Positions 11,240 through 23,922 of a DNA stretch of 64,000 bases are shown in pieces; positions within the stretch are counted from its first letter, which is position 1; each line of letters opens with the position of its first letter. The notes beneath the pieces were generated by a model. It saw nothing but the letters and a program-made list of their open reading frames with translations. It made no database searches and was not told where the DNA came from. Position numbers and translations under genes: made by a program. This stretch comes from Pachyseris speciosa (lineage: Eukaryota > Cnidaria > Anthozoa > Scleractinia > Pachyseridae), in contig JAEMWC010000622.1 of NCBI GenBank assembly GCA_016490735.1, positions 462,633 through 526,632 on the forward strand. The letters are read 5' to 3'.

Positions 11240-11326
11240 CTGCAATTGACATCAAAGATCCAACTTCTGCTGAAAATGTGTTGCTGGGGTGAAATCGTAT
11301 GTTGCCAAATTTGAGATGCCGTTCAC
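11240..11326 (-). CDS. Mosaic lectin gene exon 9: linker after PA14
   Basis: This is a short open exon between a T-rich acceptor (TTTTTTTAG) and a GTTACC donor. No domain is recognised. Its phase (1 in) matches the last PA14 exon at 12901-13076 exactly, which is the reason for calling it. Confidence 0.6.
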
Positions 11327-12259
11327 CTAAAAAAACAAAGATTTGTTAAAGTAAGCAAAAAGGGACAACATGTGTAAGAAAAGTCATGCTTGGAGTTTTT
11401 CAGGATTTTTTCTTGGCAAACAGCGTAGGCCTTAGAAACAGTTTCTGTCGCTAGTATATCATATTCAATCTTGCTGCTCTTTCACAGGCTTAAACTTACT
11501 GCATAGACTAAGCAATCATTACTGGAATAGCAAGGGAGGAGTGCAATGTCCTATTTCATCCCTAATAATATACATAAATAAATTACTCGATTCTGATTGG
11601 CTAAGAGAAATGCAGTTTTTAGGAAACACGATGCAGAAAACAGGTACTTCAGTGCAGAAAAAAGGTAATTCAGTGCAAAAAAGAGGTAAACAACAGACGA
11701 TTCTGATTGGTTAATTAACAAAGGAACTAAAATTGAGCCAATCGAACGCAGCCTTTGAATGGCGCAAAGCTGCAAGCGACTCTACGAGCGAAAACAATGG
11801 CTGGTTTTTTGAGCAGGTTTTCTTTCTTTGTGACCGCAATAACAGCAGAGAAGCTGCAAAACAGCTCTAAAAAGAAGAAACGGCTGCGAAAAACACTGTA
11901 TTGTAGCTGTCTGTTTGGAAACAGTGGTGTCCAGAGAAGGGAATTACCAACGTAATTGGAACTACGAGTCCGTTGAATTCAACACTACACTGGAGTGACG
12001 CCGAGATTAATAAACAAACAAGGACAAACAAGGCGAAGATAACGAACTAGAAAGCCTGAAGGTAATGATTACAGCGCTTGATAGACACTTAGCAAACAAA
12101 GTAGGCTTATAGCTACAGCCTGTAATTGTTTAGCCAGTTTTTACAGCTAAAAACGTTTTGAAAACATTGAGAAAACTGTTGTTTTGATTCACCTTAGCTT
12201 CGTTGCGTTGCTTCTGCAAAGTTAAGAAGCTATCTCGCAATTTTTTCATGTGTATTATT

Positions 12260-12269
12260 AAGTAATCAC

Positions 12270-12305
<36 letters not shown>

Positions 12306-12360
12306 TTGTAAATTTTTCCAAAGACCACAAATTGCACTCGCCCGTTTTGTGAGTCTTTGA

Positions 12361-12396
<36 letters not shown>

Positions 12397-12412
12397 TCGA
12401 AATCATGTGATT
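12260..12412. mobile_element. Short palindromic MITE-like element
   Basis: GTAATCACATGATTT at the left end returns inverted at the right end, with nearly symmetrical arms around a short centre. No coding potential is seen. Confidence 0.75.
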
Positions 12413-12900
12413 ACCTATACAAACGATACAAAAGTGACTTACGACCCCAAGTGAACAGCCAAATATCCCTATAGTGTATAACTTTGAGATTAACTAAAAA
12501 GTGCGCTTTCGGGGGAAAAAAGGGAAAAAAAAGATTTCGAACGTAACATCGATTAGAAGACCAAGAATATATAAGTTCAAACTTTTAGTTAAACTCCGTT
12601 GAAGTTGGTGTACCTAAAAGTTGTTGTCTTCTGACTTTGTTTTTTCTTCACCTCAGCTCTTGGTGAAACCCAAATTTGCGCTCAAATTCTGTGTGACTTT
12701 TTTTACGCGTTTGTCATCCGTATCGCGTATTAAGCTTGGATACCAAAATATTACCTTCATTAGGCAAATAAAGGGCCCAAATAGGTTAAATTATACCTAT
12801 ATGGATGAGTACTAAATACGATCTATGCATTAAAACATGACATACACAAACATAATTCATCAAATATGATTCATCTCATTTGATAAAAGTGAGGACAGAC

Positions 12901-13076
12901 CTGTTTTCAACCAAAATAAATTTTTAGCTTTCATCGGTTTTTCTTCACGACCGTTTGGAAACTTTATTCCCACGGAAAGATGGTCCATCAGCAGCACCTC
13001 TCGCATGTAAACCTCTATGCCGTAAAGACGACAACGAGAAAGAAATGTAGGCTTTGACGTTTGCTTGCTGGCTACC
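12901..13076 (-). CDS. Mosaic lectin gene exon 8: end of PA14 domain
   Basis: The frame encodes Tyr-Gly-Ile-Glu-Val-Tyr-Met and Asp-His-Leu-Ser-Val-Gly-Ile-Lys-Phe-Pro-Asn-Gly. This is the end strand of the PA14 fold (compare fibrocystin-type PA14). The acceptor is TGTTTAG and the donor is GTCTGT. It takes the phase-2 codon left open by the exon at 13717-13895. Confidence 0.75.
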
Positions 13077-13279
13077 CTAAACAGAAATCAAACTTTCATG
13101 AAGTTAATTAATGTCATAAGATCCAGCGTTTTGATTGGTCTAAACGAGTTTGCGATTAACGGATGGATGATCGAATGACTTCAAAATCCGAAGAAAGAAC
13201 AATTTTATATAGTAATCTATTCACGTTCATACGACGTGCAGTATCAGAGTTAACTCACGATCAAATGGAATCTGCTTGT

Positions 13280-13676
13280 TAAGGTGCACCCAACCCAAAC
13301 TATTTTTTCCGATAATATAACACTTTGCACCTATTTCAAAATATTTCCAGTTTTGGACATTTTATGGGCTTCAAAACTTACGATAAGGTAAGTATCATTT
13401 GGTACACGACCGAGTCAGAAGGGGCGTGGGTTTATTTCTGGTTTGACGTGATGTTTACAGAGACTTACCGCGATGCAAAACAGTTTGTGACGTCAAATCA
13501 GGAATAAACCCATTCCCGGTCTTTTACTAGCTCGGTCGTGTGACAGATGATGGCTAAATTTCCTAACTTTTACATCCTATAAAAAGTCAAGATTTGGTTT
13601 TTGAACAAGACGCTATGCGTTTCGAACAGGAGAAAATATTTATTTTAGTGAAAAAATAGTGTGGGGTTAGGTGCAA
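13280..13676. mobile_element. Nested inverted-repeat MITE
   Basis: An outer inverted repeat (GGTGCACCCAACCC with GGGGTTAGGTGCA) flanks an inner inverted pair at about 13400-13545. The inner pair carries GTACACGACCGAGTC-like ends. No gene is seen in it. Confidence 0.7.
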
Positions 13677-13716
13677 TTTAAAGAAAGAACCAAAAGAACA
13701 TTAGAAGCCTGTGTAC

Positions 13717-13895
13717 CTATCCCATTCTAGTGGCTCCAGCCTATTGTTATCGTTGAGCTTTATCAATAGTTTAGGTTCGGTGATTGCAACGGATCTACTC
13801 TCGCTTGAATTGTTGAGGTCCCCGGTGTCGTATATCCATAACTCACATTCGTGATCGCACGTCATGTAAAACGTGTGATTGCCACTCTCGTTAAC
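13717..13895 (-). CDS. Mosaic lectin gene exon 7: middle of PA14 domain
   Basis: It encodes Gly-Asn-His-Thr-Phe-Tyr-Met-Thr-Cys-Asp-His-x-Cys-Glu-Leu-Trp-Ile, the central PA14 strands in which a sugar- or ligand-binding Asp pair is usual. The acceptor is CTCCCCAG and the donor is GTACAC. Phase 0 in agrees with the exon at 14669-14865. Confidence 0.8.
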
Positions 13896-14668
13896 CTGGG
13901 GAGATATGTGTGATGAGCAAATGAGCGCAAAGCAGGAAAACCGTAACAAAAACAACCGCGGGTACAATAAATTTCAATCTAATTATTGTTCTAATATAAT
14001 GGGTGAGAAATTACTCCTTAATTTTGGCGCGAAATGTCAGCGTTAATTTGTGCTCAGTTCACATATGAAAATGATTTCCAGAATTGCTATGGCAACGTTT
14101 TCTATATCTCAGTGCTAATATGGCGGCCAGGTTAAATATATTACGGATGTGTTTGCCATCTCTCAAGGTTTAACTTTGTACGTTTTCACTGGAATTTCAT
14201 CTACAATCACCGTCACAATTGTTGAAACACTAGCTCCCTATTTCCCCTCCTTCCACTTCAATGTTGATTTTCTAGAGTTTAGATCTATAGCAAACATGTG
14301 AAATGAACATTCGTTGAGAAAATCAACATTGGAGGGGGTGAGATGTGGACGTGAAATGTGACGCTTTTTTCAAGTGTTACAAGTAATTTGTGACCATGAT
14401 TGTAGGTTAGTTTGTCCTGCCCATATAATAAACTTTTAGCAACTCATACTTCAAAACATCTTTACACGAAGTCAAATTAAAAAATAGTCACCAATGGGGT
14501 CTTGCAAAAAATTCCTCACTGCAACATTCTTGAAATTTTGCTAAAATTTCGCGAGACTATCCGCCAACGCTACTCGTTTTACTCGTCCTTCTTCCAACCT
14601 CCCGGAAAAAGAAAAGTTTAAGTCCTTGGAAAAAGGCAATAGCAAATTCTTGAGTATTTTAATTTTAC

Positions 14669-14865
14669 CTTCATATAAGCAGTTAGTTTTTGAGCGTAGT
14701 AGCTTCCAAAGTTGCTTGGTGCATCCATGGCTGAGATGACATGCCAGAACTTTCTTTGACTTTTGAAAAGATCCCACGTTCTTAGTATGTCGGGGCTTCC
14801 ACCATCATCTTCGTTACTTGTATACCAAACTTCACGAAGGACTCCACTTGCATTCGTTGGTGACT
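14669..14865 (-). CDS. Mosaic lectin gene exon 6: start of PA14 domain
   Basis: The translation has Gly-Val-Leu-Arg-Glu-Val-Trp-Tyr near the start and Asn-Phe-Gly-Ser-Tyr-Tyr-Ala-Gln-Lys-Leu near the end. These are the two hallmark segments of the PA14 N-terminal half. The splice sites are TTTTTAG and GTAAAA. Phases match the F-type lectin exon before it and the PA14 exon after it. Confidence 0.8.
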
Positions 14866-16359
14866 CTAAAAATATTTGGCTTTATTGAAAGCTTATCAAA
14901 ACTAAAACTAAAAAATGGGAAAACCCAAATCCGGATTCTTGAATCCAAAAACGGATTTTTCGTTTCTTTACTAAAATCTAAAAATGGAATATGAATCTAA
15001 AGAATCCATCCTCCGAGTGGATATATTAGATCAAATCTAAATCAGGATTTTTAGGATTTATGATCCATGCGTTTATTTGGGTATGGATCGGCAAAAAGGA
15101 CATTTGGCAAGCGGTCTTCCTGTAAAAATACGAGGCCTGGAAGCACAGGTCCGCCACCTTCCTGTCGTATTTTCATGATCATGAACGATCAAGGTAAGCT
15201 TTCAGTGCCATTTTATTTCCAGAAAATTGCCCAAAAATTCGATAGAAAGTCATGAATAATCAGAAAAGCTTCGCTGCTGCACAAATTATATAAATTTTGG
15301 ACGACTGAAATTGATTTCAAACGCAAATCGCAGCAATTTGATATTTAAAATAATGTCACGGAAAGTAAATAATATTTTTTATGTTAACCTTGTATTATTG
15401 TCATAATGGTCCCTCTGCAATCTGCAGGGCAATACTGGTCGCGTTTAGTGGAGTGGTGAGAGGAAAATAAAAATAATCCGAAAATGAATTTTTCGTTTCT
15501 TTGATCGTCACGAATCTGTATAATCTTGGATCAGAAATCCAATCTAGGATTTTTCCAAAGAAACGCACCCTCTTTGTAACGCTATTCATTCGAGCAAAGT
15601 TTCACCACCACGTGAAAACTATGACGTCATAGAATGCTGTTTTTAATTAGATGCCATATTAAATTATTTATTTCCTAAACAGTAAACTAAATTGAACCAA
15701 AGGAATTTAAATAGATACATAAATACTAACATAAACCGATAAACTTAAGATAAAAATGATACAAAGTAAGCACCCCTTAAAAACATTTAAACATTGTCAG
15801 CATTTTGACCAATTGCAACACGCCAGAGTGGTCTCACAGCATTTGTTGTCAACGAACACCAAATTAATAAGACTTCCAGTAATAAAGGCCTATGCCCAAA
15901 ATATCCAGAATATCTTCAGATATTTTGAAACTAATTATTCTTTCCATCACTGGCCTATGACTCGAAAAAATCGGTTGCCACATTACCGCGTCAGAACGTG
16001 TCAGAAACGCGTTGAAAAGCCAGTTAAAGCTGCCACTTTCCGTTATAAAAAATCGCTAGCGAGACATTCTTCGAACTGAACTCGAAGCAAAAACCTGCAA
16101 TCTCGGCCACTGACCTTGAAGCGTTGATTCAGCCAAAAAAGAGAGTTTAGAATGAGATAGCAGTGAATGGGGGATTGTGGGGCTTCAAGGAATTGTGTTC
16201 AGGAACGAAGCCATCCTCAGCCATTATTAGCAAACACGCCGATAGTTTGATTACGAAGAATCACTACAATTTGATTTTTAATGTTATAATTAATACCTAA
16301 GTACAGGATCAAATTGAAAGCTACCAATGGCGGAGTGAGACAGTACGTACATGTCTTAC

Positions 16360-16648
16360 CTAATCCCAAAACTGTTACAAGACATGACACCAGCGTAGTA
16401 TTGGCGCCGCGTGGAACAGTGACGTGTAGAAAGTCTCCTTTAAACGGTGGAAGACAATCGTATTCCAAATTTGGGTTGGAGTGTTCATTCCTTTGACACA
16501 AGAGACGATGTCTGGTACCCCCTCCATCACGTGACCAAACAGACAATATTAGAGGTCTTTCATTCACCATGTCCTTCATGTTTTCAATTTTAACTTTGTA
16601 GATGAAGAATTCTTTAGCCAGTTGAATTTTGAGCCAAGGATCCGATTC
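16360..16648 (-). CDS. Mosaic lectin gene exon 5: second part of F-type lectin (F5/8C-like) domain
   Basis: It begins Glu-Ser-Asp-Pro-Trp-Leu-Lys-Ile-Gln-Leu, the strand that follows the first cysteine in fucolectin-type domains. It continues with Val-Lys-Ile-Glu-Asn, a Cys pair and Gly-Asp-Phe-Leu-His-Val-Thr-Val-Pro before a final Cys. The acceptor is CATCTACAG and the donor is GTAAGA. It joins in phase 0 to the exon at 21783-21889. Such domains bind fucose-type glycans or phospholipid. Confidence 0.8.
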
Positions 16649-16817
16649 CTGTAGATGAATGGATGTTAAAAGAAATTTATAACAATTTAACACCCTCGAA
16701 ACTACTGGATGATTGTGAAGATAGAGAGATGGTAAGTTTGTAGTTTGGTAAATGAATGAAAGATGTTATTTATTCAAAACTGTCACGTGCAAAGTAGGAA
16801 AGTTCGAATTCCACTAG

Positions 16818-16885
16818 TTATCCTAACAGGAGTCGAACCTGTGACATTCCAAAACTCAGAGTTCACATGCTCTACCACTGAATTC
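16818..16885 (-). repeat. tRNA-like (SINE) fragment
   Basis: On the minus strand there is an A-box-like CAGTGGTAGAGCAT and a B-box-like GGTTCGACTCC at tRNA spacing. The 5' acceptor strand is degraded. It is a tRNA-derived repeat or pseudogene. Confidence 0.5.
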
Positions 16886-17387
16886 AATTCAATTCTTTTA
16901 TTCATTCACACTATAAAGGGCATTTAAATACGATTTTTATAAATAAAGCATTAAGAAGTGTTAAGCCGTTAAGGAGTAAATTTATATTTGAGCGGTGGCA
17001 GTAGTAGCGAAAGCTTTCTGGTTGGACACCGCCATGGTCAAGTAAATGGCAGCACAAGAAATTAAATATTCAGCTAAGTTAGACTGCATACGTTCTATTT
17101 ATGTTACCAAATAAAGAAAACAGCAAAATGAAGTCAGTCAGCAAAATCAAATTAATTAACAGCAGCAGCGACAAAATCAAGTTTGATTACGCAGGAGATA
17201 GTCACCGGGCGACTGGAGACTCGTGAGAGCTTAGCTTGAAGCCTCCTGAGTACAGTTGAAAAAAAAATAAACGGGGTACTTCAGAAAATGTGCCTCTAAA
17301 TCTTAGGTCTCGTTCATATAAAAGTCAATTTAATCGTTTTAAGAAATATTTTAGAGCTATACTCAAAGAAGAATCGGTGTATACATG

Positions 17388-17508
17388 TAACAAGCAAGGT
17401 TTATACTACGGGAGAAATGTTGACTCTGCGAGACACCAACATCACCGGTCATGTTGGTGTCTCGCAGAGTCAACATTTCTCACGTAGTATCAGCCTTGCT
17501 TGTTACAT
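17388..17508. repeat. Near-perfect hairpin of about 120 bp
   Basis: Two arms of about 56 bp sharing AGAAATGTTGACTCTGCGAG are inverted around a short CACCGGTC centre. Both ends carry a TGTAACAAGCAAGG-type motif. This looks like a small palindromic MITE or a hairpin RNA locus. Confidence 0.8.
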
Positions 17509-17796
17509 GTATATTCAGATTTTTTTTCGGCTAATTAATCTCTTGTAAATCCTGCGTTGTACAGCGTTATCGTTGGCGGTCCTTTGCTTATTACTTTCAC
17601 TTCAAAGAAGAATGCTAAAGTTTACAACACTTATTTAGTTGCTACCTTACTCAAGGCATGGCATGCAATTTAAGGTCACTACCTCACTCTTTCGTCTTTT
17701 CTAAAACAATATGCTATTTATCCTGCGACCTAAGAACAACGTGCAAATATGGTCCCGCATTAATTAATTGTACGATCATAGACACCTACAGACCGC

Positions 17797-17870
17797 CGAC
17801 CGGTTAGCTCAGTTGATAGCGCACTGGACTACCCTGCGGGAGGTCGCGGGTTCAAACCCCGGCCGGACGA
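17797..17870 (+). repeat. tRNA-like sequence, probably SINE-derived
   Basis: An A-box (TTAGCTCAGTTGATAGC) and B-box (GGTTCAAACCC) occur at tRNA spacing. The acceptor strands pair with one mismatch, but the anticodon stem does not pair well, so I do not call a functional tRNA. Confidence 0.5.
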
Positions 17871-18122
17871 AAACTTAGGGTCTTTAAATAATTGAGGAGA
17901 AAGTGCTGCCTTTGTAATGGCATCTACAGGTGGTTAGACTCTCTATTCTTCTCGGACAAGGACGATAAACCTAGACCCTGTCTCATAGTACTTTCACTTG
18001 TTATATAATTATAATAATCTGACCCACTAGAGACGTAACAAATCTTTGGCAACGGTTATCATCATAATCATCATCACCATCACCATCACCATCACCATCA
18101 TCCACTTTTCTTAAGGGCCGGG

Positions 18123-20463
18123 TTATCGCGATGGGTGCCCTTTTATAAACAAAGTCTTCACCGTTCCATTACTTTTCTTAAAAGTCTGGTAGTGCCGAGG
18201 AGCGTGGTATTTTGTATTAGCTCCAAAGGTGTACTTACACCAATGCAGCTGAGGTAGCTCTCCGGTCTCTTTGGAACAGTCCCCAACGTCCCCATAACTG
18301 CTGGCAACACCTTCGCTCGAACTTTCCACATTTTCCCAATCTCTCTTGCTAAGTCTTGATATTTTGCTATTTTTTCTTCTTCCTTTTTCCTCACAGCAGT
18401 ATCCACTGGGATACCGACATCAATTATCTGGCAAGTCTTCTCTCTTGTTGACAACCACCAAATCAGGCCTCCTTGCTTTGATATCATGGTGGTCTGGATG
18501 TTACAGTCCCATATTACCTGTAGTAGTCATTTTTCAGGGCACTCCCTGGCACATGTTCAAACCATTTGTCCCCTCGCTGATTTAAGCCGCATTTTTTTTC
18601 CTGCCAAACTACAACGTACTGCTATGCCTTCTCTTGTACTCAGCCTGGGCTAGTTTGGGCATCCGCTCACAATATGGATAACGGTTTTATTTGCCTGATG
18701 ACACATTATGCACTCAGGATTTTCTTGGGTCTTGTCCATTTTTGCTTTATCTGGTTTGTTCGTATTGCCTGGTCTTGAGCAGCAATGATCAGGGATTCTG
18801 TCTCCCTCTTAAGGTCACCCCTTTTCAGCTGTGACCTGGTCTTATCATTGATCTCATTATCCACTTGCCTAACAAACTGGCCATAGAGCACCTTCTCTTG
18901 CCATTCAACCTTGTGTTAAGCTCTCCTTTGGCCTTAAGTTCCTTGAGCTGACTTTAGGTTGAGCAGTTCTGTATCTCTCTCCCTGGCTGCTTGGCGCAAT
19001 GTTTCATCGTTGCCCAAAACGTAGCTTTGAAGTGAGATCCTTGCTTGCTCAACGCAGTCTTCTACGGATATCAATCCTCGTCCCCCTTCTGATCTCGGGA
19101 CATACAAACGGGCTGCACAAGCTCCTGGGTTTAGTGCTCTATTCATTGTTAGGATCTTTCATGTTCTAATGTCAAGGTCGCTCAGCTCCTGCTTTCTCCA
19201 GTTGATAATTCCTCCGGTATACCTATTCGATGATACTAGCTAGTTCTGTGGAGCCCGAGACAACATGGTCAATAGTTTCCTGATATTTGTTTCAGATTCG
19301 GTATTGTAGTTCTGTGTCATCCTTAAGGATGTGATGATGGTACGCTCTTGTGGGAAGGGTTTGGTCTTGTGCAGCTATAAGGCGTCCTTCTGTTTCGCCC
19401 TTGAGACCAGAGGACTTAAGCCACTGATTTGTTGCTTTCCATTCATATCAACATCAGTTTCTTTAATCCGTGAAGGACACCTTGCGTGCAATGTTTTCTC
19501 TTCACAACGGGTTTGCATTTGTTGCAACCCCTAATGTTTTTCTCCTGTCTTGATTCTCGTTGCATTCTTTATGTTACAGCTATTTGAGACCTAATTCTTT
19601 CTTGAATTTTCCAGCTTCCTTTGGGATAGAGTAGAGCTTCCTCCTACTTTCATGTTGCTGGACAAGGCGAAAGAGTGAATCATTGACTGATGTAAGGTAT
19701 GCTGCTAAGCCGATAGTACCTACTCTTGTAAGAGAACTCCACTTGGGTAAGGCCTCGTCCACCTCTCGCTCTAGGAAGCTACAATCTGTCTACATCAGCT
19801 TTGGGGTGGTGCATTTTCCCCAGAATGAGCAACTTTCTGGTCTAAGTGTCTAGTTTCTTGACTTCAGACATTTCCAGTTTATGATATTAAAACTGTAACT
19901 GTAAGTGACAACTGGCACAGCCAGGATGTTAATCAGGCTTTCACTTGGTTGCCAGCAAGGAGTTCGCTTTTTAGTATCCACCTAATTCGTCTGTAGTACT
20001 CCTTTCGTATCTTCTCTTTCTTGCTACGTGCTGATGCCGTCCCCTTCGTTCACCCCCAGACACTTGGAAGTTCTTTCTTGCTCCAATTCTTTGATGGTGA
20101 CAGAGTTGTCGATATGATTATTGCTAGTACCGGTAGAAGACCGCTTTTGAGGGTGGCCACAGCGCACTTTTCCAAGCCAAAGTCCATCTTAATGTCACTG
20201 CTGAATGTCTTCGCGGGAGTGAGAAGACCCTGCTGCTAGTCATCATCAAAATCTCACAAGCTGTCCTATATCTCTCACCAAAGGCAAAACCTATCTACTT
20301 CCAAAATCTGAAGACACGAAACATCCGCAAAACTGTCGATCCATTACTTGCCTACCGACGATATATAAGATCCTTACATCTATCATCGCTGACATAATAT
20401 ATCAGTACCAAATCCAATTTAATTTTAACATTTTTAGCGGTATCTTTTTAAAGTAGTTAGTTT

Positions 20464-20526
<63 letters not shown>

Positions 20527-21327
20527 ACATACTCTTTTATTTTATGTTATACAGGGCCCCCGTTGATACCAGTCCTGCGACTGAAGGAGTCACCCTGTTT
20601 AAATATCAATTATTGTCATTAGTAGAACCTTCAACAGAACAATTTGTTACGAGCTAAACAAAAAGGTTGCCGTCGAGGAAGTTATGGTTTCTAGGACCAA
20701 CTACTCATCAACAAGATAGTGATTAAAGAGGCAAAATCACGGAAACAGAACTTATCCATGACATGGATAGATTATAGAAAGGCATTCGATGGTGTCCTTA
20801 AAATGTACAAAGTGAGCCCAATTTTCACAAGGTTCATAGCAGAGGATATGAAATCTTGGAACACAACCATGCAACTCAACCACTCCCGGGGTCAATCTCG
20901 TCCAGGCAGATAGAAATCGAACGTTGTATTTTCCAAGGAGATTCGTTATCACCTCTGCTTTTCTGTATTGCTCTAGATCCCTTAGCGTGATGCTCAACGA
21001 CAGCACTTATGGTATATATTCCCAGTACGACAAGCTGAATCACCTCTTCTATATGGATGACCTGAAAACCTTCGCCAAGTCATAACTTCATTGAACCCTT
21101 TTCCGAGATCTTCAATATATAGCATACAGATTCTTTATCCAGAAATTTGTTATCCTATCTCTACCAGGGGCTTTCCAGTTGCTGGTTCTCTTTATGACTG
21201 ACGAGGTTTTGCGGAAGGTGAAATCTAACCACCTCTGGCCCTCAAGGCCTTTATCTGCGTCCGCCTGGCGTTGAATACTTGATGCTTCCTTGTTATGCGG
21301 TTTATTGGTCTCCAGATATTTGCCCAA
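18123..21327. mobile_element. Decayed, internally inverted non-LTR retroelement
   Basis: Minus-strand fragments at 18123-19762 encode a retroelement C-terminal region, including a Tyr-Val-Pro-Arg-x-Glu-Gly-Gly-Arg-Gly-Leu-Ile-Ser segment. A minus-strand fragment at 21112-21327 encodes an upstream Lys-Ala-Pro-Gly-Arg-Asp segment. Between them, at about 20660-21080, the reverse transcriptase core (Tyr-Arg-Lys-Ala-Phe-Asp and a Tyr-Met-Asp-Asp box) reads on the plus strand, so the middle appears inverted. Frames are broken throughout. The type resembles R2/NeSL-like elements; the family is not certain. Confidence 0.65.
20466..20520. repeat. TA microsatellite inside the retroelement remnant
   Basis: This is a TA dinucleotide run near the edge of the inverted reverse transcriptase segment. 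Confidence 0.95.
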
Positions 21328-21390
21328 AACTTCTCTGTTTCCTCGATAGTTGGCGGATCCTTCACAACAATCTGCTTTTTTCCCAGCTCA

Positions 21391-21395
21391 TGGTA

Positions 21396-21428
<33 letters not shown>

Positions 21429-21600
21429 GTTATCATTATTGAGAATGAATATATGAAAATCATATATTTGAACTGCGGATTAATGATTAAATATGTGACT
21501 GATCATTACTATTACTATTACTATTACTATTACTATTACTATTACTATTACTATTACTATTACTATTACTATTACTATTACTATTAATATTACTATTAAA
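21391..21600. repeat. ATT and ATTACT microsatellites
   Basis: Tandem ATT units at 21391-21440 are followed by tandem ATTACT-like units at about 21505-21597. Confidence 0.95.
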
Positions 21601-21782
21601 AATTATTATAGCTGAATAAATCGAAACAATACTGTTTTAGATATTAAGACGCATTGGAATTCATGATCACGTCTGCTGATAAAATCAGATTCTTGTAGTT
21701 TGTTTGTTTGTCAGTGAGATAACGATTTCAGTGCACAGATATTTAATACGTAATTTGCCTAGTGTCAGTATCCTTGGCTTAC

Positions 21783-21889
21783 CTTTTGCGAATAAAAGCA
21801 AGTCGTGAGATTGTTGTCAACTGCAAATGATGAATTGCTACCGGTAGCCACACTTGAACTCTGCGTCAAACTTTTATATGCAACATTCC
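21783..21889 (-). CDS. Mosaic lectin gene exon 4: start of F-type lectin domain
   Basis: It encodes Asn-Val-Ala-Tyr, Gln-Ser-Ser-Ser, an Ala-Val-Asp-Asn-Asn and Thr-Cys, the N-terminal pattern of F-type lectin/F5/8C-like domains. The acceptor is TTTTCGAAG and the donor is GTAAGC. It joins in phase to the exons at 23015-23368 and 16360-16648. Confidence 0.8.
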
Positions 21890-23014
21890 CTTCGAAAATA
21901 AAAGTCAATAATGGCAATAAATCAATTGATCAATTAAAGCGATTTTGCAAAACAAAATAAATTACTCTGGGCAATCAGGACAGGCGCAAACAGTGCAATA
22001 ACTTGAAGCGATTGTGTTGCATGAATCGTATTACATGTATCTGGTGGAAAGCGCTGGAAGACGCGCGTGTGCTAGTGATTACATTTGGCTTTGTTTCTCC
22101 ATGGTTGAGAAAGTAGCGCGAGTTTTGCTAAGCAGTCATAAGGTAAAGTTAAGCAAAACCAAAGCAACCACGCGTTATTTTCGTTCCACGCTTAGCGGAA
22201 AACTACTCTATTGAAATTGTTGAAGAAAACACTACCAAACGCAAGTTTCTCTATTGAATCAAGGCACGGAGAAAAAAAATAAGTTCAAACTTGACTACAA
22301 TTTACTTAAGAGGAGTGAAAGCTTGAAAAAAGAACGTTAATCCAGCGGCGCCGGTTTCCACTCCATATGCCTTGAGAATATGCCACCGTCTTACTTAGGA
22401 TTCATTGGTATCTGAGACTGAAGGGACACTAAACTCCGGAAAAGGTTACCAAAACAATTTTAACAAAAATTATTATATAATATGAATAATATTTTCATTT
22501 TCAAGTTCGAATCGCAACCCTACTAATGCATATCAGAACGTGAGTAAATGATATGAGTTTTGCAATTTGTAATAGACGAGTAAGAGGTTTACCAGTTGGG
22601 AATTTCCTGTTTTCATTTGAAAGTCACTTTAGTGTTAAGAGTTTTGGTTTAAAATATACTTATTCTTATTTCAGTCGTAGTTTTTGGATGGTTGTCAGCA
22701 GTCCAAAATTTCTAGATGGCAGGTCCAAGATGGCCGCCATTCGAAAGATGTGACTTAATTCGTCCTCCCATGATGCCGGAAACCTCTGTGCTAGACCTCA
22801 AAAGAAACAAACGGGACATAACCATATGTTATCCACGCCTCCGTGAGATACCTTTTTAATTGTTGGGAATTACAGGGTGGTTAACACTAATCCACTTTAC
22901 TGAAAGTGGCAGAAAAGCTTTGGAAGGATGATAACCAGGCAGGTTGAGCACATAGTGTAGGAATAGCGAATTGTTGTTAAATAATCACAAAACAAGACTA
23001 TTTTTAGTACTCAC

Positions 23015-23368
23015 CTTCAAAACTTTCACAGGCGTAACCACATGTTGCGCCACATGACAGGTTGATGATAACAGGTTTAAGCCCATCGGATGCAATGCAA
23101 GTTTCACTTTGGTCAGTGTTCCTTGGGTATCCCATATCGAAAAGAGACGAGTCCAAAGATGTCCCATCAATCCATAACCAGCTACTTAGATCTCTGACCA
23201 AGCCAATGTTGAAGATATATGCCGAACTCTTTAACTGGATGAGTGAAACAAGCTGGTCGAGCTTTTCCTTTGAATTGATTATTGCCAGGTAACTATGGCC
23301 TCTCTCACAATTCCATTTAGCGTATTCCCATAGAAGATACTGTGTATGTATTTTGTAACAACGGTCCA
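23015..23368 (-). CDS. Mosaic lectin gene exon 3: second C-type lectin domain
   Basis: It reads Arg-Cys-Tyr-Lys...Trp-x-x-Ala-x-x-x-Cys...Leu-Ala-Ile-Ile-Asn-Ser, then a Trp-Leu-Trp-Ile-Asp-Gly box and closing cysteines. This is a complete C-type lectin fold on one exon. No EPN or QPD sugar-binding triplet is present, so classical calcium-dependent sugar binding is doubtful. The acceptor is CATTTTTAG and the donor is GTGAGT. Confidence 0.85.
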
Positions 23369-23922
23369 CTAAAAATGTGTAGTCTTGTTCACACGTGTTA
23401 TTTACTAGAATAAAAGCATGAAGGTGATGTCAATTTGTAATATTGACTTCTATTCTCTTTTCTTACCTCCAAAATTAAGTCAATTCTTGTAATTCAATGA
23501 TTCAATTCAATGCCTGTCTAACCCCCACCCCCTTCTGAAGATGCTCAAAATTCTGCTGCTTGAGTCGTCAACTTCTTTTGCAAATATCACCATCTTCATC
23601 CACTTCTGGTATAGCTACACTATATTAACTATTGAGTTTTCAGGATCATTTAATTTTTTTCTGTACTTGGACTCTGCGGCTGTTTAGAGAAAATGACGTA
23701 TCCAAGTGTTTTTTATTTTCTTTTTTCGCTTTTGTAGCTTTGCAAAACTCATGGCGAAAGATGACAACCAACAAATTTTGAAACGATTGCTGAAACAAAA
23801 CAAAACAAAATGCAATATGTACTAGGCACGTTTTCGTACAATTCGCGTTGCAACAAAATTGCGAGGCAAGTCACACACAAAATTGCCCATTACAACAGCA
23901 TGCATGCACCGCATAAACTTAC

